Positions 19,323 to 29,193 are shown, counted from the stretch's first letter. The stretch: 64,000 bases of DNA from Vreelandella glaciei (GCF_013415125.1 NZ_JACCDE010000015.1:58135-122134), one strand, 5' to 3'. Program-made: numbers and translations. Notes: generated by a model not told the origin, from the letters alone.

Positions 19323-20402
19323 TTGAGCCAGCCAACACCTCAGGCCAATCGCATCATCACCTTAAGCCTTGAACCCAATGATCCGCAGCGCCTTGCTAGC
19401 CTTTGCGGCCAGCAGGACGAGCATTTGAAGCTGATTGAAAGCCGTCTGGACGTGACGCTGCGCAACCGAGGCAATGTGTTCCAACTGGCGGGCCCCACCA
19501 ATCGCATTAAAGCAGCGGCAAACGTACTGGAACATCTCTACCGCGAAACGGCATCCAGCGAACTTGAAGCCGATACCGTCCACCTGTTCCTACAGGAATC
19601 TGGGCTTGAAGCGATAGAAGATGAAGAAGATGGTAGCGGTAGCAGCGACGAAGTGATCATGCGCACGCCGCGCACCATGATCAAACCGCGTGGCCTTAAT
19701 CAGCAGCGCTATGTGTCCAGCATCCGCGAACACGATATCAATTTTGGTGTTGGCCCTGCGGGCACAGGCAAAACTTATCTAGCGGTCGCTGCGGCGGTTG
19801 AAGCGCTCAATCAACAGGAAGTACGCCGCATTCTGCTTGTGCGCCCTGCCGTCGAAGCGGGTGAGAAACTTGGCTTTCTACCTGGCGACCTGGCCCAAAA
19901 AATCGACCCCTACTTGCGTCCTCTTTATGACGCTCTGTACGAGATGATCGGTTTTGAACAGGTGGCCAAACTGATTGAACGTCAGGTAATTGAGATCGCC
20001 CCGCTGGCCTACATGCGTGGCCGCACGCTTAATAATTCCTATATCATTCTGGATGAGAGCCAGAACACGACGCCAGAACAGATGAAAATGTTCCTGACCC
20101 GGATTGGTTTTGGTTCTACCGCCGTCATTACCGGCGATGTGACCCAGGTCGATTTACCCAAGGGGCAGCGTTCAGGACTGATTCAGGTGCTCGACGTATT
20201 GAAAGACACCCCAGGCATTGGTGTTACCCACTTTGCCGCCAAGGATGTGGTTCGTCACCCCTTGGTTCAGCGTATTATCGAAGCCTACGACATGTTCGAG
20301 TCTCAGCAAGAAGTGGAAGAGCGTGCCCGCCGTGAAGTGCGCCAGCAAGAACGTGATGCCCGCATGCAAACGCGAGAAGGCTCATGGGATAGCTCGCGAT
20401 GA
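19323..20402 (+). CDS. ybeZ: PhoH-like ATPase (YbeZ/PhoL)
   Basis: The 359-aa protein has a KH-like N-terminal region ([20 protein letters not shown]), then a P-loop ATPase domain with Walker A GPAGTGKT at 144-151 and a Walker B-like YIILDESQN. YbeZ works with YbeY in 16S rRNA maturation and ribosome quality control. The start is TTG at 19323 with GAGGGG upstream. The stop overlaps the ybeY start by 4 bp (ATGA), showing translational coupling. Confidence 0.9.
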   Translation: MSQPTPQANRIITLSLEPNDPQRLASLCGQQDEHLKLIESRLDVTLRNRGNVFQLAGPTNRIKAAANVLEHLYRETASSELEADTVHLFLQESGLEAIEDEEDGSGSSDEVIMRTPRTMIKPRGLNQQRYVSSIREHDINFGVGPAGTGKTYLAVAAAVEALNQQEVRRILLVRPAVEAGEKLGFLPGDLAQKIDPYLRPLYDALYEMIGFEQVAKLIERQVIEIAPLAYMRGRTLNNSYIILDESQNTTPEQMKMFLTRIGFGSTAVITGDVTQVDLPKGQRSGLIQVLDVLKDTPGIGVTHFAAKDVVRHPLVQRIIEAYDMFESQQEVEERARREVRQQERDARMQTREGSWDSSR

Positions 20403-20905
20403 ACGAGCCTACGATTGATGAGCTGATAATTGATCGTCAGGCAGCGATCAACGAACCCCTGCTACCCTCTCTGACACAGCTCACCCACTGGGTGGGCTGT
20501 GTTTTTGCGCACCACCCCGATGACCAGCGTCGGGAAGTGACTATCCGCTTCGTGGATGAGAGAGAAAGTCAGACGCTTAACCGCGACTACCGGGGCAAAG
20601 ACAAAACCACTAACGTGCTGTCATTTCCCTTTGAGAGCCCGCCCGGGGTTGAATTACCGCTACTGGGTGATCTCGTGATTTGTCACGCCGTAGTGGCTCA
20701 GGAAGCTCGCGAGCAGCGTAAACCGCTTGAGCATCACTATGCTCATATGGTCGTGCATGGCATCTTGCATTTAATGGGCTACGATCATATTAACGATGAG
20801 GAAGCTGAGGAGATGGAGCAGTTCGAACGCGAGCTATTGGCAGAGCTGAATATTCCCGATCCCTACTCCGATAGCTTCCAAGCGCCTGATGGTGATGAAG
20901 CCTAA
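20399..20905 (+). CDS. ybeY: endoribonuclease YbeY (rRNA maturation factor)
   Basis: YbeY is a zinc-dependent RNase needed for 16S rRNA 3' maturation. The 168-aa protein has the metal motif [11 protein letters not shown] (His120, His124, His130) and an upstream [10 protein letters not shown] segment. It overlaps the PhoH-like gene and precedes the corC gene, its standard neighbours. Confidence 0.95.
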   Translation: MNEPTIDELIIDRQAAINEPLLPSLTQLTHWVGCVFAHHPDDQRREVTIRFVDERESQTLNRDYRGKDKTTNVLSFPFESPPGVELPLLGDLVICHAVVAQEAREQRKPLEHHYAHMVVHGILHLMGYDHINDEEAEEMEQFERELLAELNIPDPYSDSFQAPDGDEA

Positions 20906-21053
20906 AAGCGTACGTCTTGATTATTCGATGGTGGTTGCGTTAATTCACGTAACAATGAATCTGGTACTATCCCCCGCTTCAGTGATAAAACGGCTACCTG
21001 ACGATGTAGCTAACATCTAGCAACTGACTGCCAGCAAACGAGAGAATTGACGC

Positions 21054-21953
21054 ATGAGCGAAGACCGATCGAGCAACCCTAGTCAAAAATCCTGGCTCGA
21101 GAAACTCTTTGGCGCCCTTTCCGGAGACAATGACGAACCCAGCTCACGCGATGAGCTGATGACGTTTTTACGCCACACCGCAGGGAAACTAAAGCTGGAC
21201 CAAGACGCCATCATGATTATCGAAGGCGCGCTTGAAATCAGCGACCAGCAGGTACGCGAAGTGCTGATACCGCGTTCCCAAGTCTCAGCCATCGCGCTGG
21301 ATCAAACCAACGACGGCTACCTACCCCTCATTCAGGAAACCGGCCACTCCCGCTACCCGGTGATTGGCGAAAATCTGGATGATGTAAAAGGCATTCTACT
21401 GGTAAAAGACCTCTTACCACTGCTATCCCAAACGCAGGCCCAGCGAGATGCTTTTAAGCTTGATGATATCTTGCGCCCGGCAATGTTTATTCCTGAATCC
21501 AAACGCCTTAACAGCCTGCTCAAAGAGTTTCGTGATACCCATAATCACATGGCCATCGTCGTTGACGAGTATGGCGGCACCGCAGGCATTATCACCATCG
21601 AAGATATTCTTGAGCAGATCGTCGGCGACATCGAAGATGAGCACGATACCGATGAAGAAGACGATATCCGCGAGATTGAAAACGGCCGCTATGCCATTCG
21701 TGCGTTAACCCCCATCGAAGACTTTAACGAACGTTTTGACACTGAGTTCTCTGACGATGAGTTCGATACCGTTGGCGGCCTGGTAATGCAACAGTTCGGC
21801 CATCTGCCTCGGCGCGGAGAACATACCATTCTTGGTGGCTGGCGATTTGTGATCCTCAATGCTGACACCCGTCGTATTCGTCTACTCGAAGCCTACCGTG
21901 ATACGCGCCGTGATGACGAAGAAGATGATGATCAGGAAAACAAGCCTGCCTAG
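21054..21953 (+). CDS. corC: CorC/YbeX-type CBS-domain protein
   Basis: The 299-aa cytoplasmic protein has two CBS domains (VREVLIPRSQVSAIALD and LRPAMFIPESKRLNSLLKEF) and a C-terminal CorC/HlyC domain (DEFDTVGGLVMQQFGHLPRRGE). CorC is associated with magnesium/cobalt efflux and with ribosome metabolism through its operon with ybeY. It lacks the membrane DUF21 domain, as expected for CorC rather than the larger CNNM-type proteins. The C-terminus is highly acidic. Confidence 0.9.
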   Translation: MSEDRSSNPSQKSWLEKLFGALSGDNDEPSSRDELMTFLRHTAGKLKLDQDAIMIIEGALEISDQQVREVLIPRSQVSAIALDQTNDGYLPLIQETGHSRYPVIGENLDDVKGILLVKDLLPLLSQTQAQRDAFKLDDILRPAMFIPESKRLNSLLKEFRDTHNHMAIVVDEYGGTAGIITIEDILEQIVGDIEDEHDTDEEDDIREIENGRYAIRALTPIEDFNERFDTEFSDDEFDTVGGLVMQQFGHLPRRGEHTILGGWRFVILNADTRRIRLLEAYRDTRRDDEEDDDQENKPA

Positions 21954-22016
21954 TCGCTGATCGTCACTCTACTCTCTATCCGCTTTCTCGCACTTTACCG
22001 TAGATAGGTTATCGCT

Positions 22017-23498
22017 ATGGGTTTACCCCCCGCGTTTTTGTTACAGCTGCTTGCCGCCCTGGTTGCTGGTGGATTCACCACCCTAACGGCCTCACCGTTT
22101 GAACTGTGGTGGCTTGGCCCGGTGGCGATTGGTTTACTTTTCACGGGCCTGCACACGTTAACCCCCGCCCAGGCGGCCCTAAAGGGGTGGCTATATGGCG
22201 TGGCGCTCTTCGCCAGCGGCACTTCGTGGGTGTATGTCTCTATTCACGACTATGGCTATACCGGTGTACCCCTGGCCGTTTTCCTAACCGCGCTGTTCGT
22301 GACGATTTTGGCGCTGTTTTTTGCCGGGACCTTCTGGCTCTATCGCCGTTTCACCTCCGCCCGGCTAGCATTTATCAGCTTTGCCGGTGCCTGGGTGTTG
22401 GGCGAGGTGCTACGTACCTACCTGTTTACCGGCTTTCCCTGGCTGCTGCTGGGCTCTGGCTATGTCGATTCGCCACTAGCCGCCTGGGCACCCGTTGGTG
22501 GCGTCTATCTGCTTTCTCTATTAGTAGCACTTAGCGGTGCGCTTGGTGCTGAACTACTGCTGCGCCGTCAATGGTGGGCACTCGCACCACTGGCAGCTAT
22601 TTGGCTAGTCCCGTTGGCATTGCCTCAGCAGTGGACCACACCAGTAGATGAGCCCACCCGTGTCGCCCTGTTACAAGGTAATCTGCCGCAGCTATTGAAG
22701 TGGACCCCTGAAGGGCAACGGGAAGCCGCTAACACCTACAGCGAACTAACTCGCGAAGTTGCCGACGACGTTGACCTGATTATCTGGCCTGAAACCGCTC
22801 TGCCGATGATGGAAACCCAGGCCCGCCCAGTGCTGGAACGAGTACAATCTAACCTACCGCCCGATGTCGCCCTGCTCACCGGCATCGTTCAGCGCGACAA
22901 TCAAGAGCGCTATTTCAATAGCGTTATTGGCGTAGGCAATGTAGAGGGCAGCTACCAGAAAGAGCACTTAGTGCCTTTTGGCGAGTACTTGCCGCTGGAG
23001 AGCGTACTCCGCGGGGCGATTGATTTCTTTGACCTTCCCATGTCGACCTTTACCAAAGGCGAGCACGAGCAAATACCCATGCAGGCCGCGGGGATAAATA
23101 TCGGCAACGCGATCTGCTATGAAATTATCTACCCGCAGTTAGTTGCCCGCCGCGCGCAAGACAGCGGTGTCATCATGACGGTCTCCAACGACACTTGGTT
23201 TGGCGCCTCAATTGGCCCTCATCAGCATTTGCAGATGGCCCGACTGCGAGCGCTAGAGAATGGTCGCTATGTGGTCCGCGCCACCAGCAACGGCATTACG
23301 GCGATTATCGACCCCAAAGGGCATATCGTTGAGCGCGCACCGCAGTTCGAAACGACTCTGATAACCGGCGAATTCTACGCCATGGAAGGTTTGACACCGT
23401 TTACCCGCACAGGCAGTTGGCCCGCTTGGCTGCTAGCAGGCTTGTTGCTTTTACCCGGCGTTGCTGCGCGAGGCGGCCAACGTGACGCAAAAAGCTGA
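22017..23498 (+). CDS. lnt: apolipoprotein N-acyltransferase
   Basis: Lnt adds the third acyl chain to lipoproteins on the periplasmic side of the inner membrane. The 493-aa protein has about six N-terminal membrane segments followed by a nitrilase-like domain with the Glu-Lys-Cys triad: Glu259 in IWPETALPM, Lys315 in YQKEHLVPFGEY and Cys367 in NAICYEIIYP. A final C-terminal membrane segment is present. It follows corC, as in many proteobacteria, and is closed by a strong terminator. Confidence 0.95.
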   Translation: MGLPPAFLLQLLAALVAGGFTTLTASPFELWWLGPVAIGLLFTGLHTLTPAQAALKGWLYGVALFASGTSWVYVSIHDYGYTGVPLAVFLTALFVTILALFFAGTFWLYRRFTSARLAFISFAGAWVLGEVLRTYLFTGFPWLLLGSGYVDSPLAAWAPVGGVYLLSLLVALSGALGAELLLRRQWWALAPLAAIWLVPLALPQQWTTPVDEPTRVALLQGNLPQLLKWTPEGQREAANTYSELTREVADDVDLIIWPETALPMMETQARPVLERVQSNLPPDVALLTGIVQRDNQERYFNSVIGVGNVEGSYQKEHLVPFGEYLPLESVLRGAIDFFDLPMSTFTKGEHEQIPMQAAGINIGNAICYEIIYPQLVARRAQDSGVIMTVSNDTWFGASIGPHQHLQMARLRALENGRYVVRATSNGITAIIDPKGHIVERAPQFETTLITGEFYAMEGLTPFTRTGSWPAWLLAGLLLLPGVAARGGQRDAKS

Positions 23499-23534
23499 TA
23501 CAGAAAAACTGATACATAGTACTCGCCCGTAGCA

Positions 23535-23570
23535 AAATGGCCCGCGTCCTTTGTAGGACGCGGGCCATTT
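23535..23570 (+). terminator. bidirectional terminator between lnt and alcohol dehydrogenase
   Basis: AAATGGCCCGCGTCC and its complement form a perfect 15-bp stem around TTTGTA, with A/T tracts on both sides. It can serve lnt (+) and the convergent dehydrogenase (-). Confidence 0.9.
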
Positions 23571-23613
23571 CGTTGGTTCAAGCTAGCGCTAAGGGCAAGT
23601 GAATGCCAATAGA

Positions 23614-24675
23614 TTAGGCAGCGCTGTTTTTCAACGTCGCCATATCAATCACAAAGCGATAGCGTACATCGCCTTTTTCCATGCGCTCAAAGCCTTCGTT
23701 GATGTTGTTGATATCCAACATCTCGATATCACAGGTAATGCCTTGGTCAGCGCAAAGCTTGAGCAGCTCTTCGGTCTCTGCAATGCCACCAATCAGCGAA
23801 CCGGCAACCACACGACGTTTGAAGACCAAGTTAAAGGCTTCAATGGCTGGCTCAATAGGTTCAAGCAAACCGACAATAATGTGCGTACCGTCGTACTTCA
23901 GCGACTTCAGGTAAGGGTTAAGGTCATGCTGTACGGGTACGGTGTCGAGCATAAAGTCGAAGGTTTCAGCCACGGCATCCATCTGCGCCTGGTCGCTGGA
24001 AACCACCACGTGGTCAGCACCGTTGCGCTTAGCTTCTTCAACCTTGGCATCTGAGCGGGTGAATACGGTGACTTCCGCACCCAACGCCTTAGCCAGTTTA
24101 ACGCCCATATGGCCTAAGCCACCCATACCAATCACACCAACTTTATGGCCTTTACCGACGCCATGATGCTTGAGCGGTGAATAGGTCGTCACACCGGCAC
24201 AAAGAATCGGCGCTGCTGAGGCTAGATCGATACCATCAGGCATCTGCAGTACAAAGTGCTCACTCACTACGATGGAGTCGGAGTAGCCACCCTGGGTCAT
24301 GGTGCCGTCTTGGCGGTCTTCGCTACCATAGGTCATGGTGAAGCCTTCCAGGCAGTACTGCTCTACGCCGTCTTTGCAGGCAGCACAGGTACGGCATGAG
24401 TCGACCATACAACCGACACCCACCAGGTCACCGGCTTTAAAGCGCGATACTTTATCGCCGACAGAGGTCACGCGTCCGACAATTTCATGGCCGGGCGCGA
24501 CGGGGTACTGACTCATGCCCCAATCGTTACGTGCAAAGTGCAGGTCACTGTGGCAAACGCCGCAGTAAAGAATTTCGATGGCAACGTCATCGGGGCGCGG
24601 CTGGCGACGATCAAACGAAAACGGTGCTAAGGGCTTATCGTTAGCAAATGCCGCATAGGATAATGCTTGGCTCAT
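23614..24675 (-). CDS. zinc-dependent NAD(P) alcohol dehydrogenase (YahK/CAD-like MDR)
   Basis: This 353-aa medium-chain dehydrogenase reduces aldehydes or oxidises alcohols. The catalytic zinc ligands are in CGVCHSDLH and GHEIVGRV, the structural zinc cysteines in CRTCAACKDGVEQYC, and the cofactor loop is GMGGLGHMGVKLA. The pattern fits the cinnamyl-alcohol-dehydrogenase-like YahK group, which usually prefers NADPH and has broad aldehyde specificity. It is divergent from an AraC-type regulator that probably controls it; the shared 220-bp gap holds a perfect palindrome. Confidence 0.88.
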   Translation of the reverse strand: MSQALSYAAFANDKPLAPFSFDRRQPRPDDVAIEILYCGVCHSDLHFARNDWGMSQYPVAPGHEIVGRVTSVGDKVSRFKAGDLVGVGCMVDSCRTCAACKDGVEQYCLEGFTMTYGSEDRQDGTMTQGGYSDSIVVSEHFVLQMPDGIDLASAAPILCAGVTTYSPLKHHGVGKGHKVGVIGMGGLGHMGVKLAKALGAEVTVFTRSDAKVEEAKRNGADHVVVSSDQAQMDAVAETFDFMLDTVPVQHDLNPYLKSLKYDGTHIIVGLLEPIEPAIEAFNLVFKRRVVAGSLIGGIAETEELLKLCADQGITCDIEMLDINNINEGFERMEKGDVRYRFVIDMATLKNSAA

Positions 24676-24744
24676 CGGTAGAACTCCTCATCATCAAAAG
24701 ACTGCCTTATACATCAGCAGACATATCCCTCGCGTGCGAGGCAT

Positions 24745-24759
24745 GCCAATAGTATTGGC
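24745..24759. promoter_or_regulatory. perfect palindrome, candidate operator between adh and araC-type gene
   Basis: GCCAATA-G-TATTGGC is an exact inverted repeat in the divergent intergenic region. A second inverted repeat, CCTCGC-GT-GCGAGG, lies at 24728-24741. Either could bind a regulator; AraC proteins more often bind direct repeats, so the assignment is open. Confidence 0.35.
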
Positions 24760-24799
24760 CTATTCAGTAATGATAGCGATGAACGAAGCTACGCCATTT

Positions 24800-24828
24800 T
24801 TGCCAATTACTCCGACGGCACGTAATAA
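24800..24828 (+). promoter_or_regulatory. candidate promoter of the AraC-type regulator
   Basis: TTGCCA (24800-24805) and TAATAA (24823-24828) are spaced by 17 bp and point toward the regulator starting at 24896. The call rests on consensus only. Confidence 0.4.
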
Positions 24829-24895
24829 AATAACAAAAAATAGCCAAAAATCGATATGATTGTACAAAAGCCACCAGAAACCAGAGAGAACAATC

Positions 24896-25789
24896 ATGGC
24901 CTCAACCGCTCAGGCTGGCAATGCGCTGGCTGCTGTTATCGCCCCTCTCATCAAGCGTGACGGTATCAGTGACACCCCTCTGCCGGGCGTGTCATTACTC
25001 TGTTTAAGCCGCCATCAGGTACGGACCCCGCTTCTGTATGAGCCAAGCCTGACTATCATTGCCCAGGGAAGAAAAATGGGTTATCTGGGTGATCGCGAAA
25101 TCTATTACGATCCCGGTCACTATTTAGTCCAAACGCTACCACTTCCCTTTGAGTGTGAAACCTACGGTTCACCGGAAGCTCCGTTGCTGGGTATATCGGT
25201 ACGCCTTGATCCGGCACTGTTAAGCGAGATGGTCACCGCCATGGGTAACGCCGGGTATCACGACCAGACACCCTTACCAATGGCTTCAGTGGCCATGACA
25301 GAGGGCATGCAAGACGCCGTTTTGCGCTTGGCACGCACGCTAAATGAAGCGGTAGAGTGCAACACCATGGGCACCGCACGGATCCGTGATGTGGTATTTG
25401 AGGCGCTAAAGGGCGAGCAAAGCCAAGCATTGAGGGCACTGGTTTTGGGGCACGGTAATTATTCACGCATTGTGCAGGTGCTTTCAAAACTCCATGCTAA
25501 CGTTGCCCAAGACTTTAGCGTTGAACAGTTGGCTGCACAGGCCAATATGAGTGCGTCGACGTTTCACCAGCACTTCAAGCAGATTACTCGCTCGTCCCCG
25601 GCCCAGTATTTGAAACGGCTTCGCTTAATCAAAGCACAGCAGTTACTGCTGCAGGATAACCATAACGTCAATCAGGCCGCTGCGGCGGTGGGTTACCGCA
25701 GCGTGCCTCAGTTTAGCCGCGACTATAAGCGCTACTTTGGCGAGCCCCCGCTTCAGCATCGCCGTCAAGAGCAGGCGTTACGTGCTTAA
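24896..25789 (+). CDS. AraC-family transcriptional regulator (AraC_N type)
   Basis: The 297-aa protein has an N-terminal AraC_N cupin-like domain (SLTIIAQGRKMGYLGDREIYYDPGHY split over residues of this region) and a C-terminal AraC DNA-binding domain with two helix-turn-helix units (VEQLAAQANMSASTFHQHFK and NQAAAAVGYRSVPQFSRDYK). Members of this group often sit beside an aldehyde-reducing dehydrogenase, as here, and activate it. The ATG at 24896 is preceded by GAGAGA; the open frame from a TTG at 24860 adds unrelated residues. Confidence 0.87.
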   Translation: MASTAQAGNALAAVIAPLIKRDGISDTPLPGVSLLCLSRHQVRTPLLYEPSLTIIAQGRKMGYLGDREIYYDPGHYLVQTLPLPFECETYGSPEAPLLGISVRLDPALLSEMVTAMGNAGYHDQTPLPMASVAMTEGMQDAVLRLARTLNEAVECNTMGTARIRDVVFEALKGEQSQALRALVLGHGNYSRIVQVLSKLHANVAQDFSVEQLAAQANMSASTFHQHFKQITRSSPAQYLKRLRLIKAQQLLLQDNHNVNQAAAAVGYRSVPQFSRDYKRYFGEPPLQHRRQEQALRA

Positions 25790-25809
25790 AATGAGGGCTA
25801 ATGCAGTAA

Positions 25810-26235
25810 TTATTTGGCAAACACCTGACTCATATCTTTAAACGCTTTGAACTCTAGGGCGTTTCCGCATGGGTCAAGCAAGAACATGGTGGCCTGCTCA
25901 CCCACTTCGCCTTTAAAGCGAATATAAGGCTCAATCACAAACTGCGTATCGCGCGCTTTCAGACGCTCGGCTAGGGCTTCCCACTCATCCCACTCTAAAA
26001 TCACACCGAAGTGCGGCACCGGAACGTTGTGTCCGTCTACCGGGTTGGTGTGTGCGCTCTCTTGCCCCGGCGTTTTGGGCTGCTCATGAATGACCAGTTG
26101 GTGGCCAAAGAAATTAAAGTCAACCCACTGCTCGCTGGAACGCCCCTCTTCCAGGCCAAACACATCATTATAAAACGCCCGCGCCAGCGCTACATCGTAA
26201 ACAGGAATAGCCAAATGGAAAGGTGAAAGGCTCAT
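25810..26235 (-). CDS. VOC-family (glyoxalase/bleomycin-resistance-like) protein
   Basis: The 141-aa protein has the paired beta-alpha-beta-beta-beta units of the vicinal-oxygen-chelate fold: [22 protein letters not shown] with a metal-type His, and a second half ending [15 protein letters not shown] with a metal-type Glu. The substrate is unknown. The start at 26235 was chosen because GGAG lies 6 nt upstream, while an ATG at 26241 touches that site. It is divergent from a LysR regulator. Confidence 0.82.
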   Translation of the reverse strand: MSLSPFHLAIPVYDVALARAFYNDVFGLEEGRSSEQWVDFNFFGHQLVIHEQPKTPGQESAHTNPVDGHNVPVPHFGVILEWDEWEALAERLKARDTQFVIEPYIRFKGEVGEQATMFLLDPCGNALEFKAFKDMSQVFAK

Positions 26236-26368
26236 TGTCATCTCCAGCTTATTAGGCTTTTAAGGGGTTGAATGGCACTTTATGCTGCCACGCTGTATTC
26301 ATCCTAGGGCGACGCATGGGAAAATAAAATCAATAACTATTTGGCTGATTCACAAAAAGGATTTATCA

Positions 26369-27253
26369 ATGATCCGCGAGCTGAAAACGCTGATTGCGGT
26401 AGCACAGGAAGGCACCTTTGCCGCGGCAGGTAACAAAATTGGCCTGACTCAAGCAGCGGTCAGTGCACAGATGAAACGCCTTGAGGGAGAACTAGGCATT
26501 GCCCTGTTTGAACGCAAAGGGCGTGCCGCCATATTGACCCAGCGAGGGCAAGAGACGTTGAAGCAAGCCCACGCCCTGCTGACGCTGTATAGCACGCTGG
26601 GCGTGTCCATGTCAGGCCAGCCAGCCACACAACGGATCAATATCGGCGCCATCGCCTCCATCCAGCGCTCGCTACTGCCTGATGCGCTCGCGCGCTTTCA
26701 TCACGCTTATCACGATTGCTGTACCCGCGTGGTACCGGGGCTTTCCATGGAACTGGTAAATCAGGTCGACGCTGGCGAACTGGATATGGCAGTGATTATT
26801 CGCCCGCCCTTTTCGCTACACAGTGATTTGCGCTGGACACCCCTAGCTCACGAGCCTTTTCGGTTAATCTTGCCACCGCATATCAACGGCGACCAGTGGC
26901 GGGAAATGCTCTCCAACCAGCCGTTTATCCGCTACGACCGTGCCTCCTTTGGGGGCAGGCAGGTGGAGCGCTTTCTACGTGATAACCACTGCAATGTGCG
27001 CGAGGTATGCGAAGTCGACGAACTGGAAGCGATCATTAAGCTGGTCGCCAAGGGGGTAGGCGTGGCCCTGGTGCCCGAGGCCATCGCCCACTCACGCTGG
27101 CCAGCCGGCGTGCGTGCGATTGATTTAGGCGAGCGTACCTTTCATCGTGATATAGGGCTAATTCATCCTACCAGTGGTCATTTGAGCGAACCCGCCCGAG
27201 CGCTTGCTCATTTGATTGGCGAAACGGCACAACAACCTGGTAATTGTGTTTAG
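26369..27253 (+). CDS. LysR-family transcriptional regulator
   Basis: The 294-aa protein has the N-terminal winged helix (MIRELKTLIAVAQEGTFAAA, then TQAAVSAQMKRLE) and a periplasmic-binding-like effector domain. The start at 26369 with AAAAGG upstream gives the family N-terminus; the open frame begins earlier at 26282 without homology. It is divergent from the VOC gene, its most likely target. A small DUF3820 gene follows 29 bp later. Confidence 0.86.
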   Translation: MIRELKTLIAVAQEGTFAAAGNKIGLTQAAVSAQMKRLEGELGIALFERKGRAAILTQRGQETLKQAHALLTLYSTLGVSMSGQPATQRINIGAIASIQRSLLPDALARFHHAYHDCCTRVVPGLSMELVNQVDAGELDMAVIIRPPFSLHSDLRWTPLAHEPFRLILPPHINGDQWREMLSNQPFIRYDRASFGGRQVERFLRDNHCNVREVCEVDELEAIIKLVAKGVGVALVPEAIAHSRWPAGVRAIDLGERTFHRDIGLIHPTSGHLSEPARALAHLIGETAQQPGNCV

Positions 27254-27282
27254 CCCCCATTTAAGGCCACAGGAGTTAATGC

Positions 27283-27516
27283 ATGAAACCAGAGGATCTG
27301 GAAAAGCTAGTCACCCGTACCATGCCCTTTGGCAAGTATGAGGGCCGCCTGATCGCCGACCTCCCCGGCCCCTATTTAAACTGGTTTGCTCGGGAAGGGT
27401 TTCCTTCTGGCGAGATTGGTCAACTGCTGCATTTGATGCACGAAATCGATCACAACGGGCTTGGCCCGCTGCTCGATCCGCTGCGTAAAAAGCCTAGCCA
27501 GCGCGGCGACACTTAA
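27283..27516 (+). CDS. DUF3820-family small protein
   Basis: The 77-aa protein matches the DUF3820 pattern: TMPFGKYEGRLIADLPGPYLNWFAREGFPSG (motif core TMPFGKY and YLNWF). The family has been called a putative quorum-sensing-regulated virulence factor in Pseudomonas, but the molecular function is not established. Its stop overlaps the end of the convergent gene at 27513 by 4 bp. Confidence 0.75.
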   Translation: MKPEDLEKLVTRTMPFGKYEGRLIADLPGPYLNWFAREGFPSGEIGQLLHLMHEIDHNGLGPLLDPLRKKPSQRGDT

Positions 27517-27860
27517 CGCTGGTAATCGTCGCGCTCGTTTAAGGCGCGCTGAAACTCAGCCCGGTAAGCCGACTCATGGAGGGTCGGGTCTTTGGGGAAA
27601 CGGCCTAAAGCGACAGCTAACTCAAAAAAGCCCGTAGCGGGTAACCCATCGCCCCGGCGGCTGATTACTAAGGCAGCGATAAAAGGTGTTTGTTGCGCGG
27701 CGTCTTCACGCATTAACTGCTCAAGCGCTTGGGTAACTTGCCCAATGGTGCGCGGCGGCGTTAGCGCAAGCTCGGTGGCCACCTGCTGGTAGGTCATTGG
27801 CAGGGTTTCTTGCGGTGCGCTGAGTAGCAACTGACGTAAAGCGGTTATGTGATCGGTCAT
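27513..27860 (-). CDS. hypothetical protein
   Basis: I do not recognise this 115-aa protein. It is predicted to be soluble and mostly helical, with MTDHITALRQLLLSAP at the N-terminus, a possible small winged-helix-like start (LPMTYQQVATELAL, RTIGQVTQALEQLM) and the more regular segment FIAALVISRRGDGLPATGFFELA. The start at 27860 has AGGA about 6 nt upstream; an in-frame ATG at 27866 overlaps that site. It is convergent with the DUF3820 gene and overlaps it by 4 bp. Confidence 0.65.
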   Translation of the reverse strand: MTDHITALRQLLLSAPQETLPMTYQQVATELALTPPRTIGQVTQALEQLMREDAAQQTPFIAALVISRRGDGLPATGFFELAVALGRFPKDPTLHESAYRAEFQRALNERDDYQR

Positions 27861-27954
27861 GTACATCCTATCGTCAGGTATTAAACGTTCAGATTGCCAA
27901 TTGGCGTTGTATTTGTGCTAAGAATAGCTGAATACGATGTGACAAGGAGGGAAC

Positions 27955-28722
27955 ATGGCAATGCAACTGAAAGCGTCACACCCACGCGGTGGCCGCTGGC
28001 CAGGCATACTGGCAGGTTTAGCCATTCTGCTGCTTGTAGCGGCGGCACTGATGATGGCGGGCGCTGGCCCGGCTTATCGGGGCGAACTTATCAGCCTGGG
28101 CGAGGCGTTTAACTTACTACGTAACGGCGTCTATGCCGCTGGTGGTGCGGTGGCAGTCAGCATCATTACGCTGCTGCTGAGCATGCTGGCTCGTCGCTTC
28201 ACATCAGCCTTGATGGCCTCAATGGTCATTATCGCTGCAGCGGCGCTGCTTTTTGTGCCTTGGCAGCACTGGCAACGTGCCCAAGAGGTACCGGCCATTC
28301 ACGACATCACCACCGATACCCAGAACCCACCTGCTTTTGAAGCTTTAGCCAACGCACGGCGTGCTGCACCTAACGCGGTCGATTACCCTGGTGAGACAAC
28401 CGCCCTGCAACAGCGAGCAGCCTACCCTCACATCAAGCCGATAATCGTAGCTGAATCTCCGCAAACCGTACTGGCAGCTGCCCAAGCAGCGGCGGAAGAG
28501 TCTGGCTGGCGCATCGCCCTAATTACCGACAATCACATAGAGGCCACCGCAACCACGCGCTGGTTTGGCTTTGAGGATGATGTGGTTATTCGTTTAACCG
28601 AGCTAAACAATGGTGTGCAGGTCGATATGCGCTCGGCGTCACGCCTGGGCGCAAGCGATGTGGGCACCAATGCAGCGCGTATTGCAGAATATTTAAGCGC
28701 GCTGGAAGCACGGCTCGAATAA
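27955..28722 (+). CDS. DUF1499 domain membrane protein
   Basis: The 255-aa protein has three hydrophobic segments in its first 105 residues (around 18-36, 57-76 and 84-100) and a soluble C-terminal DUF1499 domain (YPHIKPIIVAESPQTVLAAA, TRWFGFEDDVVIRL, DMRSASRLGASDVGTNAARI). The function of DUF1499 is unknown. A GGAGGGAAC ribosome-binding site precedes the start. It appears to be a single-gene unit. Confidence 0.78.
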   Translation: MAMQLKASHPRGGRWPGILAGLAILLLVAAALMMAGAGPAYRGELISLGEAFNLLRNGVYAAGGAVAVSIITLLLSMLARRFTSALMASMVIIAAAALLFVPWQHWQRAQEVPAIHDITTDTQNPPAFEALANARRAAPNAVDYPGETTALQQRAAYPHIKPIIVAESPQTVLAAAQAAAEESGWRIALITDNHIEATATTRWFGFEDDVVIRLTELNNGVQVDMRSASRLGASDVGTNAARIAEYLSALEARLE

Positions 28723-28764
28723 CGGCTCTACTTCCTTCCCAGTCCCCCTTCTCAGCCGCCGTTT

Positions 28765-29127
28765 TTAATGTAAGGAGTCCTGCCTGTTGCCAGCTTCACG
28801 CGCTAAAATTTGTTCCGCGTCCAGGGTGGCGATGGGTACTTGGTGCTGGACTGGAATATCGCCGCTCAATTGAAGTGCTTGGTAACGCAGGGCGCAAACG
28901 CGTAAAAACGAGGTGAAGTTACCCAAATCGTGCCCGGCATCGATCGATTCATGATACAGCCGGGTAATCATTTGGGCGGTATTCATTCCATCTCGCTGGG
29001 CGATCTCTTCGAGAATGTGCCAGAAATAGTTTTCCATCCGCACACTGGTGACCATGCCATCTATACGCAGCGAGTGCGTCGCACTACGCCATAGCTCGGG
29101 ATTAGCTTGAATAAAGAGTTTACACAT
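28765..29127 (-). CDS. ribbon-helix-helix domain protein
   Basis: The 120-aa protein carries a ribbon-helix-helix pattern typical of the RHH_4 group: HSLRIDGMVTSVRMENYFWHILEEIAQ, with the strand SVRME followed by two helices and NTAQMITRLYHE. It may bind DNA, though members are uncharacterised. The ATG at 29127 has GAGG 9 nt upstream and begins MCKLFIQANPELW, the usual start of this group. The longer frame from 29163 is unlikely. Confidence 0.75.
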   Translation of the reverse strand: MCKLFIQANPELWRSATHSLRIDGMVTSVRMENYFWHILEEIAQRDGMNTAQMITRLYHESIDAGHDLGNFTSFLRVCALRYQALQLSGDIPVQHQVPIATLDAEQILAREAGNRQDSLH

Positions 29128-29193
29128 GGACGTTGCCTCTTCGAGTAGTCCGCTCAGGCTCACGCTATCAATATAGTGGGCAATAGCGCAGAA

